NCBI GenBank assembly: GCA_963764665.1
Contig: CAVXTL010000021.1
Location: 62,001 to 126,000, forward strand
Length of the DNA: 64,000 nucleotides
Reading direction: 5' to 3'
Origin: JACVRW01 sp963764665
Lineage (GTDB): Bacteria; Actinomycetota; Thermoleophilia; Solirubrobacterales; Thermoleophilaceae
Every line of letters starts with the position of its first letter. Positions within the stretch are counted from its first letter, which is position 1. This document shows, one piece after another, positions 8,889 through 16,218 of this stretch. The notes under the pieces are model-generated. The model was not told the origin of the DNA. It saw only the letters and a list, made by a program, of their open reading frames with translations, and searched no databases. The position numbers were made by a program, and so were the translations under genes.

Positions 8889-9373
8889 TCGTCCGAGGCG
8901 AAGTCTTCAGGCGTGACGTTGTCGAGGAAGTCCTTGAACTTCTCGACCACTTCCTCGGTGTCCTCGACCTCGTGCTCGAACTCGATCGCGGACTCGGAGA
9001 TCACGTCCTCGGCGGCGAATATCGGGGCGCCGGTGCGCACCGCGAGGGCCAGCGCGTCCGACGGGCGCGAGTCGATCGGGATCTCGCGCCCGTTCAGCTG
9101 CAGCGTCACCTCGGCGTAGAAGGTGTTCTCGCGCAGCTCGGTGACGGCCACCCGGGTGCAGGTGACCTCGAGCTCCGAGAGCACCTCGCTGATCAGGTCA
9201 TGGGTCATCGGCCGGGGGGTGTTCGCGCCCTGGAGCTTCATCAGGATCGCGGCTGCCTCGGGGTGCCCGATCCAAATCGGGAGGAACTTGTTGCCGTCGC
9301 GCGTCTTCAGAAGCACGATCGGCTGCTTGCCGACCATGTCGAAGCTCACGCCATAGATGACCATCTCCTGCAT
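8885..9373 (-). CDS. Bifunctional nuclease family protein (DUF151)
   Basis: 162 aa. It matches the DUF151/bifunctional nuclease family through VLLKTRDGNKFLPIWIGHPE, TPRPMTHDLISEVL, TFYAEVTL and DSRPSDALALAVRTGAPIF. Some family members degrade DNA and RNA, but most actinobacterial members are uncharacterised. The C-terminal tail is acidic (EFEHEVEDTEEVVEKFKDFL). The gene is transcribed alone: its stop overlaps the ddl stop, and upstream is a possible leaderless promoter (TAGACT, 11 bases before ATG 9373). ATG 9364 is an alternative start. Confidence 0.88.
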   Translation of the reverse strand: MQEMVIYGVSFDMVGKQPIVLLKTRDGNKFLPIWIGHPEAAAILMKLQGANTPRPMTHDLISEVLSELEVTCTRVAVTELRENTFYAEVTLQLNGREIPIDSRPSDALALAVRTGAPIFAAEDVISESAIEFEHEVEDTEEVVEKFKDFLDNVTPEDFASDD

Positions 9374-9384
9374 GCCCTGGCGAC

Positions 9385-9390
9385 AGTCTA
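9385..9390 (-). promoter_or_regulatory. Putative -10 (TAGACT) of a leaderless promoter for the DUF151 gene
   Basis: TAGACT on the minus strand, 11 bases before ATG 9373, with no Shine-Dalgarno sequence between. It follows the TANNNT spacing seen at several other genes here. Confidence 0.4.
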
Positions 9391-9436
9391 GACGTGGGGG
9401 GAAGCCGGGGCGATAGGCATTCGGGAAGGCTCGCGA

Positions 9437-9510
9437 TGGGCGATCCAGGACTCGAACCTGGGACCTCGTCCTTATCAGAGACGCGCTCTAACCGACTGAG
9501 CTAATCGCCC
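9437..9510 (-). tRNA. ileT: tRNA-Ile (anticodon GAU)
   Basis: A complete cloverleaf reads on the minus strand: acceptor GGGCGAT pairs with ATCGCCC, D stem GCTC/GAGC, anticodon stem CGTCT/GGACG with loop CTGATAA (anticodon GAT), T stem CCAGG/CCTGG with loop TTCGAGT. The discriminator base is A and CCA is not encoded. It stands alone between the DUF151 gene and parB; the tRNA-Ala that often accompanies it near actinobacterial gyrA is not here. Confidence 0.95.
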
Positions 9511-9556
9511 GCGAGGGGCGATTGTAGCGGCGCTCCCGAGGCCCTCGAGGCGCTGC

Positions 9557-10510
9557 TCAGTCGCCCCGGCGAAGGCCTCGCTGGGCGAACTCGATCGCCG
9601 CTGCGGGGGTGGCGAAGGCGAGCTCCACCACGCATCCGTCGCCGCGCCGGCGCACCTTCACGTCCCGGCCGAACGCGGCTCCGAGGGCGTCCTCGGCGGC
9701 GGCGAGCGCCTCGGCGAGGTCCGGGTGCACGACGATCGGCGAGCGCTCCGGGCGCGGCGGGGCGCCCGCCTCCTCGCGAGCCCGGCGCTCGGTCTCACGC
9801 ACGGACCAGCCCTCGTCGCGGGCGGACCGCGCGAGGTCGCGCCGGCGCTCGTGGTCCTTGCAGATCAGGATCGCGCGGCCGTGTCCCTCGCTGAGCTGGC
9901 CGCTCTCGATCAGCTCGAGCACCTCCTCGGGGAGGGCGAGCAGGCGGATCAGGTTCGAGATCGCGACCCGGCTGCGACCGACGCGGCGCCCGACCTCCTC
10001 CTTGGTGAGGCCGAGGTCCTCGACGAGCATCGCGCACGCGCGCGCCTCCTCGACGGCGTTCAGGTCCTCGCGCGCCATGTTCTCGGCGAGCGCGAGGTCG
10101 AGCCCCTCCCAGTCCTCCGTGTGGCGCACCACGGCCGGGATCAGGTCGAGCTCGGCCAGCCGCGCCGCGCGGAGGCGGCGCTCCCCGGCCACGAGCTGGT
10201 AGCGGCCTCCGGCGAGCGGGCGGACCACGACGGGCTGGAGCACTCCGCGTGCGCGTATCGACTCGGCCAGCTCCTCCAAGGAGACGGCGTCGAAGTTCTG
10301 GCGCGGCTGGTGCGGGTTTGGCTCGACCAGCTCGAGCGGGATCTGGCGGAGGCCCTCGCCCCCGCCCTGTCCGCGCGGGAGGATGGCCGCCAGGCCGCGG
10401 CCCATGCCGCGGCGCTGGCCCGGGCTGGTGGCCCCGGGCTCGCCCCCCTCCTGGCCGCCGGGTTCGGGCGCGTCGATCCCGGGCCAGTCGGGCGCCGAGC
10501 GCTCAGCCAC
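9557..10510 (-). CDS. parB: Chromosome partitioning protein ParB
   Basis: 317-aa ParB/Spo0J CTPase that binds parS and spreads on DNA to load SMC and drive origin segregation with ParA. After a Gly/Pro-rich N-terminus it has the ParA-activating stretch RGMGRGLAAILPRG, IPLELVEPNPHQPRQNFD, the CTP-binding box AGERRLRAARLA, ENMAREDLNAVEEA, and the helix-turn-helix LTKEEVGRRVGRSRVAISNLI. GTG 10510 is chosen because AAGGAGG lies just upstream; the frame stays open to a TTG at 10531. It overlaps the 3' end of parA by 8 bp, so the two form an operon. A parS-like palindrome lies at 16230. Confidence 0.95.
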   Translation of the reverse strand: MAERSAPDWPGIDAPEPGGQEGGEPGATSPGQRRGMGRGLAAILPRGQGGGEGLRQIPLELVEPNPHQPRQNFDAVSLEELAESIRARGVLQPVVVRPLAGGRYQLVAGERRLRAARLAELDLIPAVVRHTEDWEGLDLALAENMAREDLNAVEEARACAMLVEDLGLTKEEVGRRVGRSRVAISNLIRLLALPEEVLELIESGQLSEGHGRAILICKDHERRRDLARSARDEGWSVRETERRAREEAGAPPRPERSPIVVHPDLAEALAAAEDALGAAFGRDVKVRRRGDGCVVELAFATPAAAIEFAQRGLRRGD

Positions 10511-11261
10511 GCGCCGCCACCTCCTTGGCAAGCTTCAGGTAGGCGGCCGTGCCGGCGCTCTGGGGCGCGTGGCGGAGCGCCGGGACCCCGAAGCTCGGCG
10601 CCTCCCCGAGCCGGACATTGCGCGGGATCACCGTGTCGAACACGAGCTCCGGGAAGTGCTCGCGAACCTCGCGCTCCACGTCGCGCGCGAGGCGCGTGCG
10701 CGCGTCGTGCATGGTCAGGATCATCCCGGAGATGGTGAGCCGGGGGTTCAGCTCGCGCTGGATCAGGCCCAGGGTGTCGAGCAGGCCGGCCAGGCCCTCG
10801 AGGGCGAAGTACTCGGTCTGTACGGGCACGATGACGCTGTCCGCCGCCACGAGGGCGTTGACGGTCAGCGGACCCAGCGAGGGCGGGCAGTCGAGCAGCG
10901 TGAGCAGGTAGCGCTCGCGCACCGCGCCGAGCCGCTCACGCAGGCAGGTCTCCGATCCGGCGATCCGCGGCAGCTCCACGTTCGCGCCCGCGAGCTCGGG
11001 CGTGGAGGGGACGAGGTCGAGCCGCTCGGGGCCTGCGGGCGTAGCCGCCGCGTCGAGCGTGAGCTTGCCCGAGAGACAGTCGTAGACGTTCGGCGACGAG
11101 TCCTTGGGATGCCCGAGCGCCACGGTGGCGTTGCACTGCGGATCGAGGTCCACCAACAGTGTGGGATACCCCGCGTCGGCGACGCTCGCTCCGAGGTTCA
11201 CGGCGGTGGTGGTCTTGCCGACTCCGCCCTTCTGGTTCGCGATCGCAACGACGTTTCCCAT
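10503..11261 (-). CDS. parA: Chromosome partitioning ATPase ParA (Soj)
   Basis: 252-aa deviant-Walker ATPase that positions the origin with ParB. The deviant Walker A KGGVGKTT is at residues 11-18, the second motif LLVDLDPQCNATVALG at about 37-50, and Walker B LLTLLDCPPSLGPL near 115. The conserved EYFALEGLAGLL follows. Start ATG 11261. The 97-bp leader has a TAGTCT hexamer nine bases upstream of the ATG (possible leaderless promoter) and a hairpin further upstream. parB is co-transcribed downstream. Confidence 0.95.
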   Translation of the reverse strand: MGNVVAIANQKGGVGKTTTAVNLGASVADAGYPTLLVDLDPQCNATVALGHPKDSSPNVYDCLSGKLTLDAAATPAGPERLDLVPSTPELAGANVELPRIAGSETCLRERLGAVRERYLLTLLDCPPSLGPLTVNALVAADSVIVPVQTEYFALEGLAGLLDTLGLIQRELNPRLTISGMILTMHDARTRLARDVEREVREHFPELVFDTVIPRNVRLGEAPSFGVPALRHAPQSAGTAAYLKLAKEVAARG

Positions 11262-11270
11262 GCGCCGGCG

Positions 11271-11276
11271 AGACTA
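11271..11276 (-). promoter_or_regulatory. Putative -10 (TAGTCT) of a leaderless promoter for parA-parB
   Basis: TAGTCT on the minus strand, nine bases before ATG 11261, no Shine-Dalgarno between. Confidence 0.4.
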
Positions 11277-11321
11277 GGCCCCGGCCCGGTCGGAAGCGGG
11301 TTTCCGCACACTTGTTCGTCC

Positions 11322-11355
11322 CCGAACCATCAACCTCGAGAAGAGGTTCGGGGCC
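11322..11355 (-). terminator. Hairpin between rsmG and parA
   Basis: CCCCGAACC and GGTTCGGGG are perfect 9-bp inverted repeats around a 16-base loop that can itself pair CCTC with GAGG. It lies directly after the rsmG stop in the direction of transcription. There is no U tract, so it may be a terminator/attenuator ahead of parA or a 3' stabilising stem. Confidence 0.45.
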
Positions 11356-11357
11356 GA

Positions 11358-12032
11358 TCAGCCGAGCGGCCGCTTGCGGGCCATCCCGGCGCGCCGCGGG
11401 AAGCCCGGCGGCGTGGGTGCCACCTTTCGGACCACATGCAGGTGGCGGTGCCGCGCACCCTCGAACGGCACCACCGCGAGCACGGCTTCCGGGTCCATCC
11501 CGAGCGTCGCGGCCGCTGCAGCCCCCGCCTCCTCCTCGGCGGGGTCCCGCTCGCCCTTCCAGGCCACCAGAACGCCGCCGTCGCGCAGGAGCGGCGCCGC
11601 GTACTCCTCGAGGAGCGCAAGCGATCCCAGGGCGCGCGCTGTAACCACGTCGTACCCGCCCGCCCCACCGCCCGCCTGCGCGGGGAGCGCCCCCCACTCC
11701 TCGGCCCGCGCCCGTACGGAGCGGGCGTTCTCGATCGCCGAGGCGCGGATAAGGCGGTCGATCACGGCGCACTTGCGGGCGGCCGACTCCACCAGGTCCA
11801 CCTGCATCTCCGGGCGCGCCGCCGCGAGCACAAGCCCCGGGAAGCCCGCGCCGGAGCCGAGATCCGCCACGCGCCGCGCCTCCCTCAGCTCGTCCACCTC
11901 GAGGCCCGAGAGCCCGTCGGCCACGTGCGCTCGGAGAGCCGCCGCCGGAGTGCGCTCGGTGGTCGGCGGGTCGGGCTCGGCGGCCAGCGCTTCCAGCACG
12001 GCCGCGAGGCGGCCCCTGGCGGCGGTGGGCAA
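11358..12032 (-). CDS. rsmG: 16S rRNA (guanine527-N7)-methyltransferase RsmG
   Basis: About 224 aa. SAM-dependent methyltransferase acting on G527 of 16S rRNA. The Rossmann motif VADLGSGAGFPGLVLAAARP is near residue 60, followed by VDLVESAARKCAVIDRLI, ARAEEWGAL and the catalytic-face segment VVTARALGSLALLEEYAAPL. The position between jag and parA is the classical origin arrangement. The start is uncertain: TTG 12032 is the nearest, but the frame is open through DLAARHG and GGGAGGAG lies about 30 bases upstream, so a slightly longer protein is possible. Confidence 0.88.
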   Translation of the reverse strand: MPTAARGRLAAVLEALAAEPDPPTTERTPAAALRAHVADGLSGLEVDELREARRVADLGSGAGFPGLVLAAARPEMQVDLVESAARKCAVIDRLIRASAIENARSVRARAEEWGALPAQAGGGAGGYDVVTARALGSLALLEEYAAPLLRDGGVLVAWKGERDPAEEEAGAAAAATLGMDPEAVLAVVPFEGARHRHLHVVRKVAPTPPGFPRRAGMARKRPLG

Positions 12033-12084
12033 CCCGTGACGTGCCGCCAGGTCCTCGAGCGCCTCCGGCCGGTGCTCCTCCCGG

Positions 12085-12771
12085 CTAGGCGTCGCGGAAC
12101 ACGGCGAGCGGGCTCACCACGAGCCGCCGGTCGGGCTCGTCGCCCTCGCTGTGGGTCTCCACGTCACCGCGCTCGCTCAGGTAGTTGTGCACGATCTTTC
12201 GCTCGGGGGCGCGCATGGGCTCGAGCTCCACAGGGCGGTCCTGCTGGAGCGCGTCCTCCGCGGCGCGATCGGCCATCCGCTGCAGCGCGGCAGCCCGGCG
12301 CTCGCGATACCCGGCCGCGTCGACGGTCACCTGCTTGCGTCCCTCGCCACCGCGGAACGCGGCGCGGTACACGATGTGCTGGAGGGCGTCGATGGTCGCT
12401 CCGTGCTTGCCGATCAGCAGTCCGAGGTCCTCCCCGTTGACGGTCGCCCGGATCTCGTCGTCGGTCTCGTCCACGTCGATCGTGGCCTCGAGCCCCAGCG
12501 AGTGCACCGTGCGCGACACGAGCGCCCGCACCCGCTCGGCCGGCTCGTCGGGGAGCTCGTCGGCGGCCGAGCGCCACGCGTCCGGGTCGACCTCCGCGCG
12601 CACGCGCACCGGTCCGTCCTCCGCGCCCTCCAGCACCTCGAAGGTCACGCAGTCGGCCGTGACGCCTGGGAAGCGCGGCTCCAGCTCCTTCATCGCCGTC
12701 CACTTGGCCTCGCCGGCGCTCGCGCCGGACGCCTCGGCCACCAGATCCTGCGGCTCCTCGATCGAAGACAT
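12085..12771 (-). CDS. jag: Jag/KhpB RNA-binding protein (KH and R3H domains)
   Basis: 228 aa. Domain order: Jag_N at about 1-50, an acidic linker, a KH-II domain with LLIGKHGATIDALQHIVYRA near residue 120-140, and a C-terminal R3H domain (MRAPERKIVHNYLSERGDVE then RRLVVSP). KhpB proteins bind RNA with KhpA and link to cell elongation and to the neighbouring yidC. Start ATG 12771, 15 bp after yidC. Long acidic stretches (PDAWRSAADELPDEPAERV) precede the KH domain. Confidence 0.93.
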   Translation of the reverse strand: MSSIEEPQDLVAEASGASAGEAKWTAMKELEPRFPGVTADCVTFEVLEGAEDGPVRVRAEVDPDAWRSAADELPDEPAERVRALVSRTVHSLGLEATIDVDETDDEIRATVNGEDLGLLIGKHGATIDALQHIVYRAAFRGGEGRKQVTVDAAGYRERRAAALQRMADRAAEDALQQDRPVELEPMRAPERKIVHNYLSERGDVETHSEGDEPDRRLVVSPLAVFRDA

Positions 12772-12786
12772 CCGCTCCTCCTCGCC

Positions 12787-13680
12787 TCAGCGCCTGCGCC
12801 CGGAGCGCTTCTTCTTCTTGCGTGGATTCGGCGGCGGCTTGCTCGCCGCGCCGTTGCCGTCGCCGCCCTTGGCCGCAGCGGTCTTCGCCGCGGCCCCCTG
12901 GCCGTCGCCGGGCTTGCCGGGACGCTTCTCGGCGCCCCCGTCGGTGGGCGGCGGTTTCCCACGCGCGGCCGGCTTTACGTCGTCGTCGGACGGCTCACGG
13001 GGCGCCGGCTTCGGATAGAGCTTCTTCACCAGCAGCTGCTGACCGATCGTCCACACGTTCGTGGTGATCCAGTAGAGGATCAGCCCGGCCTCGAAGTTGA
13101 CGATGAAGATCGCGAAGACGAACGGGAGCGCCAGCATGATCCGGCGCTGAGTCGGGTCTGCGCTGAGGGCGGTGACGAGGCTGGCCGCCAGCTGGGTGCC
13201 GATGTAGAGGACGATCAGCACGCCCAGGAGCACCGGGTCCCCCGTGACCTTCGCGGCCAGGTCGTCGATCGCGTAGAAGCCCGGGTTGTTGGCGATGTCC
13301 GCCTTGAACTCGGGCGAGCGCAGCAGGTAGAAGAGCGAGATGAAGAACGGGATCTGCAGCAGGAGCGGGAGGCACGAGCCCAGCGGGTTGACCTTCTCGC
13401 GCTGGTAGAAGGCCATGACCTCCTGGTTCATCCGCTGGCGGTCCTCCTTGTAGCGCTCCTGGATCTTCTTGATCTCCGGCTGGAGCGTCTGGAGCCGCTG
13501 CATCGACTTCACGCCCTTGAACGTGAGCGGCAGGATGAAGAGGCGGACCGTGAAGGTCAGCAGGATGATCGACCAGCCCCAGCTGTTCGGGAAGTCTCCG
13601 ATCAGGTCGTGCCAGAACTCGAGCACCGCCTGGCAGGCATCGATGAGCGGCTGGAGGACGTTGGCGATGTGGGTGCGCAT
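12787..13680 (-). CDS. yidC: Membrane protein insertase YidC
   Basis: 297 aa; Oxa1/YidC insertase of the Gram-positive type without the large periplasmic P1 domain. The membrane core begins with WGWSIILLTFTVRLFILPL (substrate-groove Arg) and continues with SCLPLLLQIPFFISLFYLL and a final NFEAGLILYWITTNVWTIGQ. The cytoplasmic hairpin (QTLQPEIKKIQERYKEDRQR) is present. The tail is long, Pro/Gly/Ala-rich and ends in the strongly basic RKKKKRSGRRR, likely ribosome-binding. It lies between yidD and jag with gaps of 3 and 15 bp. Confidence 0.95.
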   Translation of the reverse strand: MRTHIANVLQPLIDACQAVLEFWHDLIGDFPNSWGWSIILLTFTVRLFILPLTFKGVKSMQRLQTLQPEIKKIQERYKEDRQRMNQEVMAFYQREKVNPLGSCLPLLLQIPFFISLFYLLRSPEFKADIANNPGFYAIDDLAAKVTGDPVLLGVLIVLYIGTQLAASLVTALSADPTQRRIMLALPFVFAIFIVNFEAGLILYWITTNVWTIGQQLLVKKLYPKPAPREPSDDDVKPAARGKPPPTDGGAEKRPGKPGDGQGAAAKTAAAKGGDGNGAASKPPPNPRKKKKRSGRRR

Positions 13681-13683
13681 GAG

Positions 13684-13935
13684 CTAGGCGCTCGACCTGG
13701 ACCGGAACAGCGTCTGATCCTCCACGAAGTCCACTCCGCCGTGGCTCCACGGGTTGCAGCGGATCAGGCGCCAGGCCGCGAGCACGCCTCCCCGGAGAAC
13801 GCCGTGACGACGGACTGCCTCCACGGCGTAGGCCGAGCACGAGGGATGGTACTTGCAGCGGCGCGGCAGCCCCGGCGAGATCGCGCGGCGATAGAAGTGG
13901 ATCGGGGCGACGGCGATCTGGCGCAGCGCGGTCAT
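13684..13935 (-). CDS. yidD: Membrane protein insertion efficiency factor YidD
   Basis: 83 aa. Family motif is complete: AVAPIHFYRRAISPGLPRRC, CKYHPSCSAYAVEAVRRHG and LIRCNPWSHGGVDFV. It helps membrane insertion by YidC. It overlaps rnpA by 4 bp (ATGA) and is followed by yidC after 3 bp. Confidence 0.95.
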   Translation of the reverse strand: MTALRQIAVAPIHFYRRAISPGLPRRCKYHPSCSAYAVEAVRRHGVLRGGVLAAWRLIRCNPWSHGGVDFVEDQTLFRSRSSA

Positions 13936-14312
13936 GCCGGGTCGGCTCCAGACGTCAGGCCGGCGTCTTCCAGCACGGTGCCGAGCGCCTGCTCGATCGC
14001 GCCACCGCCACCCTCGCGCGCGAGCTCGCCCGCGGCGGGGCGGGCGACGATCACGAAGTCGAGCCCGTCGGGGAGCGCCTCGGCGCGGGCCCAGAAGGCC
14101 TCGCGGAGGAGCCGCTTGACGCGGTTGCGCTCCACCGCGCCGCCGAGCTTGCGCCCGACCGACACGCCGAGGCGCGGCGACTCGGCGTCCGAGCGCGGGA
14201 ACGCATAGACGACCAGGTGGCGGCTGGCGTGCGAGCGCCCCTCGCGATAGACCCGGTCGAACTCGCCGCTGCGGGACAGCCTGCGGCGCCTGCGACGCGC
14301 GCGATCGGCCAC
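13932..14312 (-). CDS. rnpA: Ribonuclease P protein component
   Basis: 126-aa basic protein that binds RNase P RNA to process pre-tRNA 5' ends. It shows LSRSGEFDRVYREGRSHASR, LGVSVGRKLGGAVERNRVKR (RNR motif at 62-64) and DFVIVARP. Start GTG 14312, seven bases after the rpmH stop. Confidence 0.94.
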   Translation of the reverse strand: MADRARRRRRRLSRSGEFDRVYREGRSHASRHLVVYAFPRSDAESPRLGVSVGRKLGGAVERNRVKRLLREAFWARAEALPDGLDFVIVARPAAGELAREGGGGAIEQALGTVLEDAGLTSGADPA

Positions 14313-14319
14313 CAGGCGC

Positions 14320-14454
14320 CTACGGCGTCAGCCGCTTGCGGCCCTTGCCCCGGCGGCGCATGAGCACCCGTCGGCCCGCGCGCGTGCTCATGCGGGCACG
14401 GAAGCCGTGGCTGCGGGCGCGCTTGCGCTTCTTGGGCTGGTAGGTGCGCTTCAT
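14320..14454 (-). CDS. rpmH: Ribosomal protein bL34
   Basis: 44 aa, the usual size, starting MKRTYQPKKRKRARSHGFRA and ending in a basic tail (GKGRKRLTP). ATG at 14454. It heads the leftward rpmH-rnpA-yidD-yidC-jag-rsmG run; a TACCCT hexamer at 14506-14501 (minus strand) could be part of its promoter, 46 bases upstream. Confidence 0.96.
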   Translation of the reverse strand: MKRTYQPKKRKRARSHGFRARMSTRAGRRVLMRRRGKGRKRLTP

Positions 14455-14757
14455 CAGAAAAAGGGCGCGGCCGTCAGGGCAGGCAGGCCACGCGCCAGCC
14501 AGGGTACAAGATCGCCGGACGAGATCTGCGTGGCACACCCCGGTTGACAACCCCGCGGAGGCGCCTTCGCCGGACGCCGGCGGAGCGTCGTCAGGCTTTT
14601 CGCGCGTTTTGCGGGCTGGTGCCCGAGGGGCCCGCCGAGGCTCTCGAAGGCGCGTGTAGACTCGACCTCCGCCGAGGGCAGCGGGCCACAAAACGCCGCC
14701 GGTCCCTCTCCCAGTAAGTGCCGGAACACAACCCAGCAAGGAGGGTTGCAACTGCCC
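14455..14757. promoter_or_regulatory. rpmH-dnaA divergent intergenic region
   Basis: About 300 bp holding the divergent promoters of rpmH and dnaA. AAGGAGGG at 14738-14745 is a strong Shine-Dalgarno for dnaA. A TTGACA at 14544-14549 has no matching -10 at normal spacing on the plus strand. I find no convincing DnaA box here; near-matches are in the dnaA-dnaN gap instead. Confidence 0.5.
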
Positions 14758-16083
14758 GTGTCGGGACAGCTCGAGACGATTTGGCAGGACATCCGGGACC
14801 AGCTCCGGCGGGAGGTCCCGGACTTCAGGTTCCACATCTGGCTCGAGCCGCTCGAGCCGGCCGGGCTGGTCGCAGGCACCCTCTACGTCCGCGCTCCCGA
14901 GCACATCCGCACCGCGGTCGCGGAGCGCTACCTCCCCCTCCTCAGGCGCGTGGCCGGCGGCTGCACCGACGGCTCGCTGGTCCTGGAGATAGTCGGCGAG
15001 GACTGGAGCGCGGATCACGACGCCGCCGCCGAAGCCGCTCCCAGCGCGGCGGAGGAGCCAGGCCTCAACCCCAAGTACAGCTTCGAGCAGTTCGTCATTG
15101 GCGAGGGCAACCGCTTCGCCCACGCCGCCGCGCTGGCCGCGGCCGAGATGCCGGCTCAGGCCTACAACCCGCTCTTTCTACACGGGGCCCCGGGGCTCGG
15201 GAAGACCCACCTGCTGCACGCCATCGGCCGCTACGTGCACCGCTACGGGGGTGGGCTCCGCGTGCGCTACGCGACGATCGAGGAGTTCACCAGCGAGTTC
15301 GTGGGCGCCGTGCGCGAGCAACGCACCGAGGGCTTCAAGCACGGCTTCAGGAGCGCCGACGTGGTGCTCATCGACGACGTCCAGTTCCTGGCCGGGCGCG
15401 CGCGGACGAGCGAGGAGTTCTTCCACACGTTCAACGCCCTCCTCGACTCCGGCCGGCAGCTCGTGCTGACCTCCGACCGGCCGCCGGACGAGCTCCCCGA
15501 GCTCGAGGACCGCCTGGCCGAGCGCTTCCGCTCCGGTCTGGTGGTGGAGCTCGAGTCGCCCGCTCTCGAGGTTCGCGAAGCCATCCTGGCCAAGCGCGCT
15601 CGTCTCGACGGCGTGGAGGTCGGCCCGGAGGTGCTCGCCGAGATCGCCGCCGCGGTCACCAGCAGCATCCGGGCTCTGGAGGGCGCGCTGATCCGCGTGG
15701 TCGCGTATTCCTCGCTCCGCGGTCAGGAGCCCACGCCGGCGCTGGTGCGCCACGTGCTCCGGCGCCTCGGCGGCAAGCCCAGCGACGGGCCCTGCGGGAT
15801 CGCGGACATCCTCGACGCCGCGGCCAAAGAGTTCGGGGTCGAACGAGGTGACCTCGTGGCTCGCGATCGGCGGCCGGCCGTATCGACCGCCCGCCAGGTC
15901 GCGATGTACCTCGCGCGCGAGCTCACCGACCACAGCCTCCCGGAGATCGGGCGCGGCGTGGGTGGGCGCAATCATGCAACCGTGATCCACGCGATCAACC
16001 GCGTCGGGTCCGCCGTGCTGACCGATCCAGCCCTGCGCACGGCCGTCGACAACCTACGCAGAGAGCTCGACCGGTCCGCTTGA
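14758..16083 (+). CDS. dnaA: Chromosomal replication initiator protein DnaA
   Basis: About 441 aa. Domain I (ETIWQDIRDQLRREV, FRFHIWLEPLEP) is followed by a very short domain II, then AAA+ domain III: Walker A GAPGLGKTHLLHAI at about 143, Walker B VVLIDDVQFLAG at about 203. Domain IV ends with ARQVAMYLARELTDHSLPEI and GRGVGGRNHATVIHA. The usual signature is GGRDHTTV; here the base-contacting Asp and first Thr are Asn and Ala (residues about 405 and 407). Start is uncertain: the AAGGAGGG at 14738-14745 is 1, 7 and 13 bases from in-frame TTG 14746, CTG 14752 and GTG 14758. GTG is given as the conventional codon. Confidence 0.93.
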   Translation: MSGQLETIWQDIRDQLRREVPDFRFHIWLEPLEPAGLVAGTLYVRAPEHIRTAVAERYLPLLRRVAGGCTDGSLVLEIVGEDWSADHDAAAEAAPSAAEEPGLNPKYSFEQFVIGEGNRFAHAAALAAAEMPAQAYNPLFLHGAPGLGKTHLLHAIGRYVHRYGGGLRVRYATIEEFTSEFVGAVREQRTEGFKHGFRSADVVLIDDVQFLAGRARTSEEFFHTFNALLDSGRQLVLTSDRPPDELPELEDRLAERFRSGLVVELESPALEVREAILAKRARLDGVEVGPEVLAEIAAAVTSSIRALEGALIRVVAYSSLRGQEPTPALVRHVLRRLGGKPSDGPCGIADILDAAAKEFGVERGDLVARDRRPAVSTARQVAMYLARELTDHSLPEIGRGVGGRNHATVIHAINRVGSAVLTDPALRTAVDNLRRELDRSA

Positions 16084-16218
16084 TGGCCGCCCCTACTGCG
16101 ACAATCAACAGCTCCTACCGCTTCCATCCACAGGCGCGCACCCGCGCTGCAGGGGGGATCGAACCGGTTTGTCCACTTATGGACATGCCCAACAACTCCC
16201 AGTCCAGTTAGGAAGAAC
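16084..16218. other. Probable oriC segment (dnaA-dnaN intergenic)
   Basis: 135 bp. Near-consensus DnaA boxes: CCATCCACA at 16124-16132 and TTGTCCACT at 16169-16177; the minus strand reads ATGTCCATA over the adjoining bases. TGTCCA-CTTA-TGGACA at 16170-16185 is a perfect inverted repeat made by these two facing boxes. Location and boxes fit an actinobacterial origin, though the gap is short and I see no clear AT-rich unwinding element. The unusual DnaA recognition residues mean boxes may deviate from TTATCCACA. Confidence 0.5.

Noticed and set aside
14544..14549. TTGACA as a dnaA promoter -35
   Set aside because: No -10-like hexamer at 16-19 bp spacing downstream.
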